Source: Clostridia bacterium
GTDB lineage: Bacteria > Bacillota_A > Clostridia > Christensenellales > CAG-138
Direction of reading: 5' to 3'
Assembly: GCA_017553815.1 (NCBI GenBank)
Contig: JAFZJT010000115.1
Location: forward strand, 1 to 12,855
Length of the DNA: 12,855 nucleotides
This document shows positions 1-5,973 of the stretch, in pieces; positions within the stretch are counted from its first letter, which is position 1, and each line of letters opens with the position of its first letter. The notes under the pieces were generated by a model. It made no database searches. It was not told the DNA's origin and worked only from the letters and a program-made list of their open reading frames with translations. A program made the position numbers and the translations under genes.

Positions 1-493
1 CCGCGCCGGAGATGCTCGCGTTCCTTGCGATTATTATGCCCACTGCGCCCGCAGCAAATAAGCCGTTCACAAGATCCATATCGGTGAAGCCGCGTTTTTC
101 ACTGCACATTATGAGCACGGCTGGAAGCACGCCGCTCGAGCCCGCCGTAGGCGCAGCGACGATCTTGCCCATCGAGGCGTTGACTTCCGTTACGGCAAGC
201 GCCGCAGCGCAGATGCGGGCCATGTCGTAGCCCATGTTCGCCTTGTCGGCGAAAGCGAGCAGCTTTTCGGCGTTGTCGCCCGCGTTGCCCGTCATCGTTT
301 CCTGATTTTCCTCGAAGCCGATGCTTATCGAGCGCTGCATGGTCATGAGATTCTCGAACATCTCGTTCACTATCTCATCGCGCGAGCGCTCGTCGATCTC
401 GAGCTGATGCCGTATCATGACCTCCGCGATGCTCAGGCCTTCGCTTTCGCAAAGCGATCTCAGTTCCTCTCCTGTTGAAAAAGCGTATTTCAT
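1..493 (-). CDS. sdaAA: L-serine dehydratase, iron-sulfur-dependent, alpha subunit (3' end outside window)
   Basis: The first 164 codons are visible; the gene runs off the left edge. The enzyme deaminates L-serine to pyruvate and ammonia in the cytoplasm, together with the beta subunit encoded just upstream. The visible part has the family's conserved stretches: ENQETMTGNAGDN around residues 62-74, a helical segment MGYDMARICAAALAVTEVNASMGK at about 87-110, and the glycine-rich PTAGSSGVLP at 115-124. The cysteines that bind the [4Fe-4S] cluster in this family lie near the C-terminus of the alpha domain and so cannot be checked here. The start is well fixed: its ATG (493-491) overlaps the TGA stop of sdaAB (492-490) as ATGA, so the subunits are probably translationally coupled and made in equal amounts. 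The family's usual alpha-subunit length is about 290 residues, so roughly the last two fifths is missing because of the window edge, not because of damage. Confidence 0.95.
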   Translation of the reverse strand, partial: MKYAFSTGEELRSLCESEGLSIAEVMIRHQLEIDERSRDEIVNEMFENLMTMQRSISIGFEENQETMTGNAGDNAEKLLAFADKANMGYDMARICAAALAVTEVNASMGKIVAAPTAGSSGVLPAVLIMCSEKRGFTDMDLVNGLFAAGAVGIIIARNASISGA

Positions 494-1155
494 ACCGTGC
501 AGATCTCCTCTATTCCGTCAACTTCCTGCTGAATAAGCTCGATGCTTCCCTGCGGCACCGGTGCGTCTGTCTCGATGACCATGCATGCGCCGCTTCGCTT
601 CGCGCTTCTGAAAACCTTCATGAAGGCAACGTTTATATGCTCCCTCGCGAGGATCGCCGTCACCTTCGAGATAACGCCGGGCACGTCCGTATAGAACGCG
701 ATGAGCGTCGGATAATCGCCGGTGAAGGATACCTGCATCCCGTTTATCTCGACGATCTCGATATTGCCGCCGCCGACGGATTCGCCGACAACCGTAAACT
801 CCCTGCCCGACACGGTGCGAACGTAGATCTTCGCGGTGTTCGGATGCTCCGCGTCCTCCAAGCCCTTTTTTATCTCGACCCAGATATTCTCGCTTCGAGC
901 GAGCAGCATGGAAAAGCGCACACGCGAATCGTCGGGCTCAACGCCGAGCACGCCCGCGAGCAGCGCTCTGTCGGTTCCGTGTCCAAAGCCCGTTTCGGCA
1001 AACGAGCCGTAGAGCGTGAGCTGAACTTCCTTCAGGTACTCGCCGTCCAAAAGCTTATGCGCAACAAGACCTATCCGCACCGCGCCCGCCGTGTGCGAGC
1101 TGGAGGGTCCGACCATGCGCGGGCCAATTATATCGAAAACGCTGAATTCTTTCAT
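490..1155 (-). CDS. sdaAB: L-serine dehydratase, iron-sulfur-dependent, beta subunit
   Basis: This 221-residue protein is the beta subunit of the two-chain serine dehydratase found in Gram-positive bacteria (serine to pyruvate plus ammonia). The serine dehydratase beta domain fills residues 1 to about 145, with GPSSSHTAG at 16-24, HGTDRALLAG at 59-68 and ESVGGGN at 125-131. Residues from about 148 to the end form an ACT domain (PTLIAFYTDVPGVISKVTAIL and following), a small-molecule-binding fold that in this family probably has a regulatory or structural role. Length is normal for the family. The start ATG is preceded by AAAAGGG at 1170-1164 with an 8-nt gap. It is the first gene of the sda operon, transcribed from the promoter at 1257-1285, and overlaps sdaAA by 4 nt. 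No broken or missing motifs were seen. Confidence 0.96.
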   Translation of the reverse strand: MKEFSVFDIIGPRMVGPSSSHTAGAVRIGLVAHKLLDGEYLKEVQLTLYGSFAETGFGHGTDRALLAGVLGVEPDDSRVRFSMLLARSENIWVEIKKGLEDAEHPNTAKIYVRTVSGREFTVVGESVGGGNIEIVEINGMQVSFTGDYPTLIAFYTDVPGVISKVTAILAREHINVAFMKVFRSAKRSGACMVIETDAPVPQGSIELIQQEVDGIEEICTV

Positions 1156-1256
1156 TTAATAAACCCTTTTCGGAAAGCCGCCGCAAAAGGGGCAGAAAGT
1201 ACCTCTCTCGCAGTTGCTTCCTATTTTATAATGTATTTTAATTTGATCCGTATCCG

Positions 1257-1285
1257 ATTATAACAGAAAAGCCTCGCCGTTTCAA
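1257..1285 (-). promoter_or_regulatory. sigma-A promoter of the sda operon
   Basis: Reading the minus strand, a -35 box TTGAAA (1285-1280) is followed by a 17-nt spacer and a perfect -10 box TATAAT (1262-1257). A TG one base upstream of the -10 box makes it an extended -10. Transcription should start near 1250, giving a leader of about 95 nt before sdaAB. Confidence 0.8.
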
Positions 1286-1465
1286 GCATAAAAACGACTG
1301 ATTCTTTTTATGGGATTTTTCGACATATAATGCAGGCTTTCCTACCTATTAGATTGCAATCCGTCCGTTCAATGAGTGAATGATCGATTTTTTTGAAGTG
1401 AACATTCGATTTTTTCAATGCATTTCATTTAAGGAGCCCCTCCGTTTTCCTTTGGGAGAAAACTG
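1286..1465. other. Divergent intergenic region without a gene
   Basis: This AT-rich stretch lies between the back-to-back promoters of sdaAB and the membrane protein gene. No convincing open frame or RNA gene is seen. It holds a direct repeat, TCGATTTTTT at 1384-1393 and 1406-1415 (starts 22 nt apart, two helical turns), and the palindrome ATTGCAAT at 1353-1360. Either could be an operator serving the two promoters, but no named regulator site is recognised. Confidence 0.4.
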
Positions 1466-1494
1466 TTGAAATCCAATTCAGAATATGCTATAAT
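1466..1494 (+). promoter_or_regulatory. sigma-A promoter reading into the membrane protein gene
   Basis: TTGAAA (1466-1471), a 17-nt spacer, then TATAAT (1489-1494) with an extended TG (1486-1487). The start point should fall near 1501. An ATG at 1506 would leave almost no leader and no ribosome binding site, which argues for the later TTG start at 1587. Whether transcripts from here continue into the importer operon at 2314 is unknown; no convincing terminator is seen between. Confidence 0.75.
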
Positions 1495-1573
1495 CACACT
1501 GACGGATGTTTAAATGCCCATTGTTTGGCTTGTCCGAATTTCGGGGAAACTTCATTATTCGCGGTATTATTGC

Positions 1574-1578
1574 GGAGG
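1574..1578 (+). promoter_or_regulatory. Ribosome binding site that sets a TTG start
   Basis: GGAGG sits 8 nt before the in-frame TTG at 1587. The alternative ATG at 1506 has no such site and lies about 5 nt from the predicted transcription start. Confidence 0.7.
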
Positions 1579-1586
1579 AAAACGCA

Positions 1587-2177
1587 TTGGGAAAGCTTGT
1601 CGGCAGACGGTACAGATACACGAACGACTATAAGACAACGCCCATCCTCGGCCCCGGCGGCAGAGAGGAAAAGCGCATTGTCTATATCGGCAAATGGATA
1701 TGCCCGCTGAACGACGCGGCCGAGCTGAAGCGCATCGTGCTCATCGCACGGATACTTGTGGCCGTTACGCTTTTCGCAGTTCTGTTTTCGCTCTTCATCC
1801 TTCCTCCTCCGACCGAGAATAAATGGTACATCCTCCCGATGGTAACCGCGCTCTTCCCCATCACCTACGAAGTGATGAGCGCGCTCATGCTTTCCTCGAA
1901 GAAGGGAAAGCTGGAGCGTATAAAATTTGACAAAAGCTTCATCCGTTTGAAGACTTCATCCGTTATATGTATAGTAATAGTTTTATTGGCGGCTGTTGGG
2001 CTCATCGTTTACTGGGCGCTTGCCCTGTTCAAGGTGTTCGCGCCCCCCGCCCCCTACACGGTTCGCGACGCGCTGTTTGCTTTATGCATCGCTGCCGCAC
2101 TCGCGTCAAGCTTCATCATCAACAGGCTGATGAAGAGTGTTCGCACAGAGGAGCTTGAAAACAACACAAAGCTTTGA
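1587..2177 (+). CDS. Unrecognised four-helix membrane protein
   Basis: I do not recognise this protein. From the TTG start it has 196 residues; an upstream in-frame ATG at 1506 would add 27 residues that look non-coding. About 50 polar residues come first, including RRYRYTNDYKTTPILGPGG, a phrase that suggests a cytoplasmic segment. Four hydrophobic segments follow at roughly 50-72, 80-103, 125-149 and 158-179, the first two separated by a proline-rich turn (LPPPTENKW). The tail is short and charged. No catalytic or binding motif is visible. The third membrane segment is written with AT-rich codons (ATA, GTA, TTA) unlike the rest of the gene. It stands alone between the sda genes and the importer operon, in the importer's orientation, 136 nt upstream. 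A role in that importer is possible but rests only on adjacency. Confidence 0.75.
   Translation: MGKLVGRRYRYTNDYKTTPILGPGGREEKRIVYIGKWICPLNDAAELKRIVLIARILVAVTLFAVLFSLFILPPPTENKWYILPMVTALFPITYEVMSALMLSSKKGKLERIKFDKSFIRLKTSSVICIVIVLLAAVGLIVYWALALFKVFAPPAPYTVRDALFALCIAAALASSFIINRLMKSVRTEELENNTKL
1947..1975 (+). promoter_or_regulatory. Candidate internal promoter for the importer operon
   Basis: Inside the end of the membrane protein gene, TTGAAG (1947-1952) is followed by a 17-nt spacer and TATAGT (1970-1975). It lies in a locally AT-rich patch about 340 nt before the binding-protein start. The 2178-2313 gap itself has no good promoter: the best match there (TCGACA, 17 nt, AATAAC) would start transcription on the ribosome binding site. 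The match could be chance within AT-rich coding sequence. Confidence 0.35.
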
Positions 2178-2313
2178 TCCCCTTGGGGAAAACCATTTGA
2201 AGAAAGCGGTCGAACGCCCTGAACGCGGCGTCCGAAAGGGCGGCGCAGACCGAGCACGAAGCCGCGATCGACAGGTGTTTCCATACGCACAATAACTTTT
2301 TAGGAGGAAAAAA

Positions 2314-4845
2314 ATGCGTAAACTCAGTAGAATCCTTGCAGTTCTGCTCGCAGCAGTCATGGTTCTCGGTGCATTCGCGGCTTGTACACCCAAGCCCAAC
2401 GATACCACTCCCGAACCCAAGACCACCGACGAAGCGAAGAACACCCCCGATCCTGCGGAAACTCCCTCCGGCGATGAAACCAACCCGCCCGAGACCGAGA
2501 AGCCCGCGGATGCAACCCCCGTCCCCGACAAACCCTTGGTTGTTGCTTATGGCGCATTCAGCCAGAAGTTCAGCCCCTTCTACTCCGAGACCGTTTATGA
2601 CAGCGACGTCGCCGGTCTGTGCGGCCTCGACATGATGGTCACCGACCGTATGGGCGCTATCATCTTCAACGCGATCGAAGGTGAAACCATCGCCTACAAC
2701 GGCACCGACTATCTCTACACCGGTCCCGCCAACCTCTCCGTTAAGAAGAACGGCGACCAGACCGTCTACACCACCGAGATCCGCAAGGACCTCAAGTTCT
2801 CCGACGGTGAGCCTGTTACCGCGAAGGACATTCTCTTCACCTACTACACCTACCTCGATCCTTCCTATGTTGGATCCAACTCCCTCAGCTCCTACGATAT
2901 CGTTGGTCTGCGCAACTGGCGCACCCAGACCTCCGATGCGGTTTACGAGAAGTATGCGGAGATGGCTGACACCATGCTCGAAGAAGGCCGCGGCGAAGGC
3001 TACGTTCAGAACGACCTCTACTCCGAGGAAATCTACAACGATTTCTGGGGTTGGATCGATGAAATGTGGACCGAGACCTGCTCCTGCATCGTTGACTACT
3101 GCGTCAATAACTATGGCGAAAACGAAGCCTACACCACCAAGTACCTTGGCAAGACCCCCGATGAGATCGCCGCAAGCGACGGCCTCAAGGTTGCTCTCGG
3201 TATGGCTATGTGGAACTTCGCAGAACTCAATGAGGACGGCTCTATCACCGATGTTCTCGGTCTGAAGACCTATGACCTTGTGAACGAGTTCCCCACCGTT
3301 GAAGATTATGTTGAGCTCACCAAGGCAGCTTACGAAGACGATCCCGTTGAGTTCTACAATGAAGAGCAGACCGGCAACGAAAGGGCTCCCATCTTCACCT
3401 TTGCGAAGGATAACCTCATCGGTATCTACGGCCCCAAGGACGCTGACATGAGCGCCGACGGTATCACCGAGATCAGCGGCATCAAGATGCTCGACGATTA
3501 CACCGTTGAGATCACCGTTAACGGCTACGAAGCTCCCGCTGTTTACTCCATCCTCGGCATCACCATCACCCCGATGCACTACTATGGCGATACCGCCAAG
3601 TGGAATCCCGAGAAGGGTCAGTACGGCTTCGACTTCAACGATCTGAGCACTCAGCAGGCCAAGACCGAGCGTCCCATGGGCGCCGGCCCCTACATGTTCG
3701 AGTCCTTCGAGAACAAGGTCGTTACCTTCAAGGCCAACCCCAACTACTACAAGGGCGAGCCCATCATCAAGACCATTAAGTTCAAGGAGACCACCTCCGC
3801 TGAAGTTGCTACCGCTATCAAGACCGGCGACGCCGACGCGGGCGAAATGACCGGTTCCATCGACCGCTTCAATGAAGTCAAGGGTATCAACGGCAACGAC
3901 AACATCACCGGTCCCATCATCACCACCAGCAAGGTCGACAACCTCGGCTACGGCTACATCGGCATCAGCGCGGGCAACGTCAACGTTGGCGGCGTACCCG
4001 ATTCCGACGCATCCAAGGCTCTGCGCAAGGGTCTTGCAACCGTTCTCGCCGTTTACCGCGAAGTTGCGTTCGATTCCTACTACGGCGAAGCCGCTTCCGT
4101 CATCCAGTACCCGATCTCCAACACCTCTTGGGCGGCTCCTCAGGCCTCCGATCCCGGTTACAAGATCGCGTTCTCCACTGACGCCGACGGCAACGACATC
4201 TACACCGCAAGCATGACCGCAGACGAGAAGTACGCTGCCGCTATGGAAGCTGCTCTCACCTGGTTTAAGGCTGCAGGTTACACCGTTGAGGACGGCAAGA
4301 TCACCGCTGCTCCCGCCGGCGCAAGGACTGAGTTTGAAGTCATCATCGGCGGCGACGGTAAGGGCGATCACCCCTCTTACCAGATCCTCACTATGGCTCG
4401 CGACGCCTTCGACAAGGTCGGCATCACGATCTCCATCAACGATCCCTCCGACACCTCCTACCTCTGGAAGCGTCTCAACGCTGACGATCAGGATCTCTGG
4501 TGCGCAGCCTGGGGTTCCAGCATCGATCCCGATATGTATCAGATCTACCACAGCAATAACGTAACCGGCGCCGGCGGTACCGACTCCAACCGTTACCACA
4601 TTGCCGATGCGGAGCTTGATGAGCTGATCATGGAAGCACGTACTTCCGATGACCAGAGCTTCCGTAAGTCCGTTTACAAGCAGTGCCTTGATATCATCGT
4701 TGATTGGGCAGTTGAGATCCCCGCTTACCAGCGTCAGAACTGCGTCGTATTCAGTACCGAGCGCATCAACATCTCCACCCTTACTCCCGACATCACCACG
4801 TTCTGGAGTTGGATGAGGGATATCGAGAAGCTCGAGATGAACTAA
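2314..4845 (+). CDS. Peptide-type ABC transporter substrate-binding lipoprotein (SBP family 5), enlarged
   Basis: This is the extracellular ligand-binding subunit of an oligopeptide/dipeptide-type importer, 843 residues long where family members usually have 500-600. A lipoprotein signal (RKLSRILAVLLAAVMVLGAFAAC) ends at Cys24; the lipobox has Phe at -3 instead of the common Leu. A Pro/Thr/Glu/Asp-rich linker (25-72) then tethers the domain away from the membrane. Family 5 landmarks are RKDLKFSDGEPVTAKDILFT (157-176), DDYTVEITV (394-402), and RPMGAGPYMFESFENKVVTF with NPNYYKG (453-481). About 150 extra residues sit between 185 and 385, including a C-x-C-x4-C cluster (C256, C258, C263). Codons are strongly biased to C-ending forms, as in highly expressed genes. 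AGGAGG lies 6 nt before the ATG. The ligand cannot be read from the sequence; a peptide is most likely, but nickel, sugar and opine binders share this family. Confidence 0.93.
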   Translation: MRKLSRILAVLLAAVMVLGAFAACTPKPNDTTPEPKTTDEAKNTPDPAETPSGDETNPPETEKPADATPVPDKPLVVAYGAFSQKFSPFYSETVYDSDVAGLCGLDMMVTDRMGAIIFNAIEGETIAYNGTDYLYTGPANLSVKKNGDQTVYTTEIRKDLKFSDGEPVTAKDILFTYYTYLDPSYVGSNSLSSYDIVGLRNWRTQTSDAVYEKYAEMADTMLEEGRGEGYVQNDLYSEEIYNDFWGWIDEMWTETCSCIVDYCVNNYGENEAYTTKYLGKTPDEIAASDGLKVALGMAMWNFAELNEDGSITDVLGLKTYDLVNEFPTVEDYVELTKAAYEDDPVEFYNEEQTGNERAPIFTFAKDNLIGIYGPKDADMSADGITEISGIKMLDDYTVEITVNGYEAPAVYSILGITITPMHYYGDTAKWNPEKGQYGFDFNDLSTQQAKTERPMGAGPYMFESFENKVVTFKANPNYYKGEPIIKTIKFKETTSAEVATAIKTGDADAGEMTGSIDRFNEVKGINGNDNITGPIITTSKVDNLGYGYIGISAGNVNVGGVPDSDASKALRKGLATVLAVYREVAFDSYYGEAASVIQYPISNTSWAAPQASDPGYKIAFSTDADGNDIYTASMTADEKYAAAMEAALTWFKAAGYTVEDGKITAAPAGARTEFEVIIGGDGKGDHPSYQILTMARDAFDKVGITISINDPSDTSYLWKRLNADDQDLWCAAWGSSIDPDMYQIYHSNNVTGAGGTDSNRYHIADAELDELIMEARTSDDQSFRKSVYKQCLDIIVDWAVEIPAYQRQNCVVFSTERINISTLTPDITTFWSWMRDIEKLEMN

Positions 4846-4864
4846 CTGATGAATCAACCAGGTT

Positions 4865-4885
4865 CTGCGGGCTGTTAGCCCACAG
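4865..4885 (+). promoter_or_regulatory. First of two intercistronic hairpins
   Basis: CTG-C-GGGCT, loop GTT, AGCCC-A-CAG: an eight-pair stem with one mismatch, just after the binding-protein stop. Its 3' arm (AGCCCAC, 4877-4883) could also pair with GTGGGCT (4913-4919) in the next hairpin, so the two could be mutually exclusive. Confidence 0.55.
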
Positions 4886-4892
4886 GGCGATA

Positions 4893-4925
4893 CAGTTGAG
4901 CCCACCCTATCGGTGGGCTCAACTG
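4893..4925 (+). promoter_or_regulatory. Strong intercistronic hairpin between binding protein and permease genes
   Basis: A perfect 14-bp inverted repeat (CAGTTGAGCCCACC and its complement) with a 5-nt loop CTATC. It is followed by GAATTCCGG rather than a T-run, so it is not a standard intrinsic terminator. Hairpins in this place, after an abundant binding protein and before scarce membrane subunits, usually protect the upstream mRNA from 3' exonucleases or reduce read-through. That role is inferred here. Confidence 0.75.
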
Positions 4926-4974
4926 GAATTCCGGCAAATTTACGCGGTTCCGGAGCCGCGAGAGGGTGGTATAC

Positions 4975-5961
4975 ATGTGGAAATTCCTCGTTAGACGAAT
5001 TTTATTAGGTATTTTGATCGTCATACTTGGCGCTTTTGTTACTTATGCGGTCATTCGCTGTCTTCCGGACAGTTATCTCACTCAGATGGCGCGAGCGCTT
5101 GCACAGGGCTCCAACGGCAGGATCAAGTATGAGGATATGCTTGATGCTCTGAAAACTCAGTACGGTATGAATTCCGACATCTTCACCGGCTACATCAAAT
5201 GGTTTGGAAATGCCATCATCGGCAACTTCGGCAATTCGTGGATGTACATGAAGCCGGTTACCAAGGTGTTCAGCGAGGTCATCTGGTGGTCCGTTCTTAT
5301 GAACGTCATTACGCTTATCGTTGAAGTTTTGATCGCTATCCCGCTCGGTATCCTTGCGGCTCGCAAGCAGTACCATCTCACGGATTATGCAGTCACAATT
5401 TTTGCGCTTGCGGCTATCTCCCTGCCTTCATTCTATATAGGCACCGTCTTCAAGTATGTTTTCTCGGTCAAGCTGGGCTGGCTCCCGCTGTATGGACTTG
5501 AAGGCGGACAGGGCTGGTGGGTAGGCCACGGAACACTCGTTGATACTGTGGCACATCTTGTTCTGCCCGTTCTGACACTTGCGCTTCTTTCCATCGGCGG
5601 TCTGATGCGTTTCACCCGAACCAACATGCTCGAGGTTCTCAACTCCGACTACATCCGTACCGCAAGGGCGAAGGGTCTTAACGAGAAGGTTGTTGTCAAC
5701 AAGCATGCCTTCCGCAACACGTTGATACCTCTTGTCACGATCTTCAGCGGTCTGCTCCCGAGCTTCTTCGGCGGCGCTATGATCACGGAGACGATCTTCC
5801 AGATCCCCGGTATCGGTTATAAATCATTTACTGCAATGCAACAGGGCGACATCCCCTTTGCCATGTTCTACACCACGTTTCTGATGGTTCTCACTCAGGT
5901 CAGCTTGATCCTTGCAGACATCATGTACGCAGTTGTAGACCCGCGTGTCCGCGTCAATTAA
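4975..5961 (+). CDS. oppB: Oligopeptide/dipeptide-type ABC transporter permease, B subunit
   Basis: This is one of the two transmembrane subunits that form the import channel. It has 328 residues from the ATG at 4975, normal for the family. An in-frame GTG at 4966 is less likely, because it lies within the AGAGGGTGG purine stretch that serves as ribosome binding site for the ATG. A first membrane helix at about 8-28 is followed by an extracytoplasmic segment with YGMNSDIFTGYIKWFGNAIIGNFG (63-86), typical of OppB/DppB. Further helices lie near 104-128, 136-160, 190-212, 247-270 and 296-320. The cytoplasmic EAA loop that docks on the ATPase is YIRTARAKGLNEKVVVNKHA (226-245), and ITETIFQIPGIG (270-281) is another family signature. 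The gene is 129 nt after the binding-protein gene with two hairpins between, and 12 nt before permease C. Whether the system is Opp-, Dpp- or another subtype cannot be decided. Confidence 0.94.
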   Translation: MWKFLVRRILLGILIVILGAFVTYAVIRCLPDSYLTQMARALAQGSNGRIKYEDMLDALKTQYGMNSDIFTGYIKWFGNAIIGNFGNSWMYMKPVTKVFSEVIWWSVLMNVITLIVEVLIAIPLGILAARKQYHLTDYAVTIFALAAISLPSFYIGTVFKYVFSVKLGWLPLYGLEGGQGWWVGHGTLVDTVAHLVLPVLTLALLSIGGLMRFTRTNMLEVLNSDYIRTARAKGLNEKVVVNKHAFRNTLIPLVTIFSGLLPSFFGGAMITETIFQIPGIGYKSFTAMQQGDIPFAMFYTTFLMVLTQVSLILADIMYAVVDPRVRVN

Positions 5962-5973
5962 GGAGGTACTTTT

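Noticed and set aside
475..1263. A 262-codon plus-strand frame opposite sdaAB
   Set aside because: sdaAB on the minus strand has intact family motifs and an ACT domain. The plus-strand frame has no ribosome binding site and covers the sda promoter.
2268..2297. TCGACA, 17 nt, AATAAC as the promoter of the importer operon
   Set aside because: Transcription would start on or inside the AGGAGG ribosome binding site of the binding-protein gene.
2119..4905. A 928-codon open frame on the minus strand opposite the binding-protein gene
   Set aside because: It is a by-product of the C-ending codon bias of the real gene on the plus strand. The antisense translation is a monotonous Val/Gly/Asp-rich string with no domain, and the plus-strand gene has clear family motifs, a lipoprotein signal and a ribosome binding site.
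4893..4925. The 14-bp hairpin as an intrinsic terminator ending the binding-protein transcript
   Set aside because: There is no T-run after the stem, and the permease genes downstream have no visible promoter of their own.
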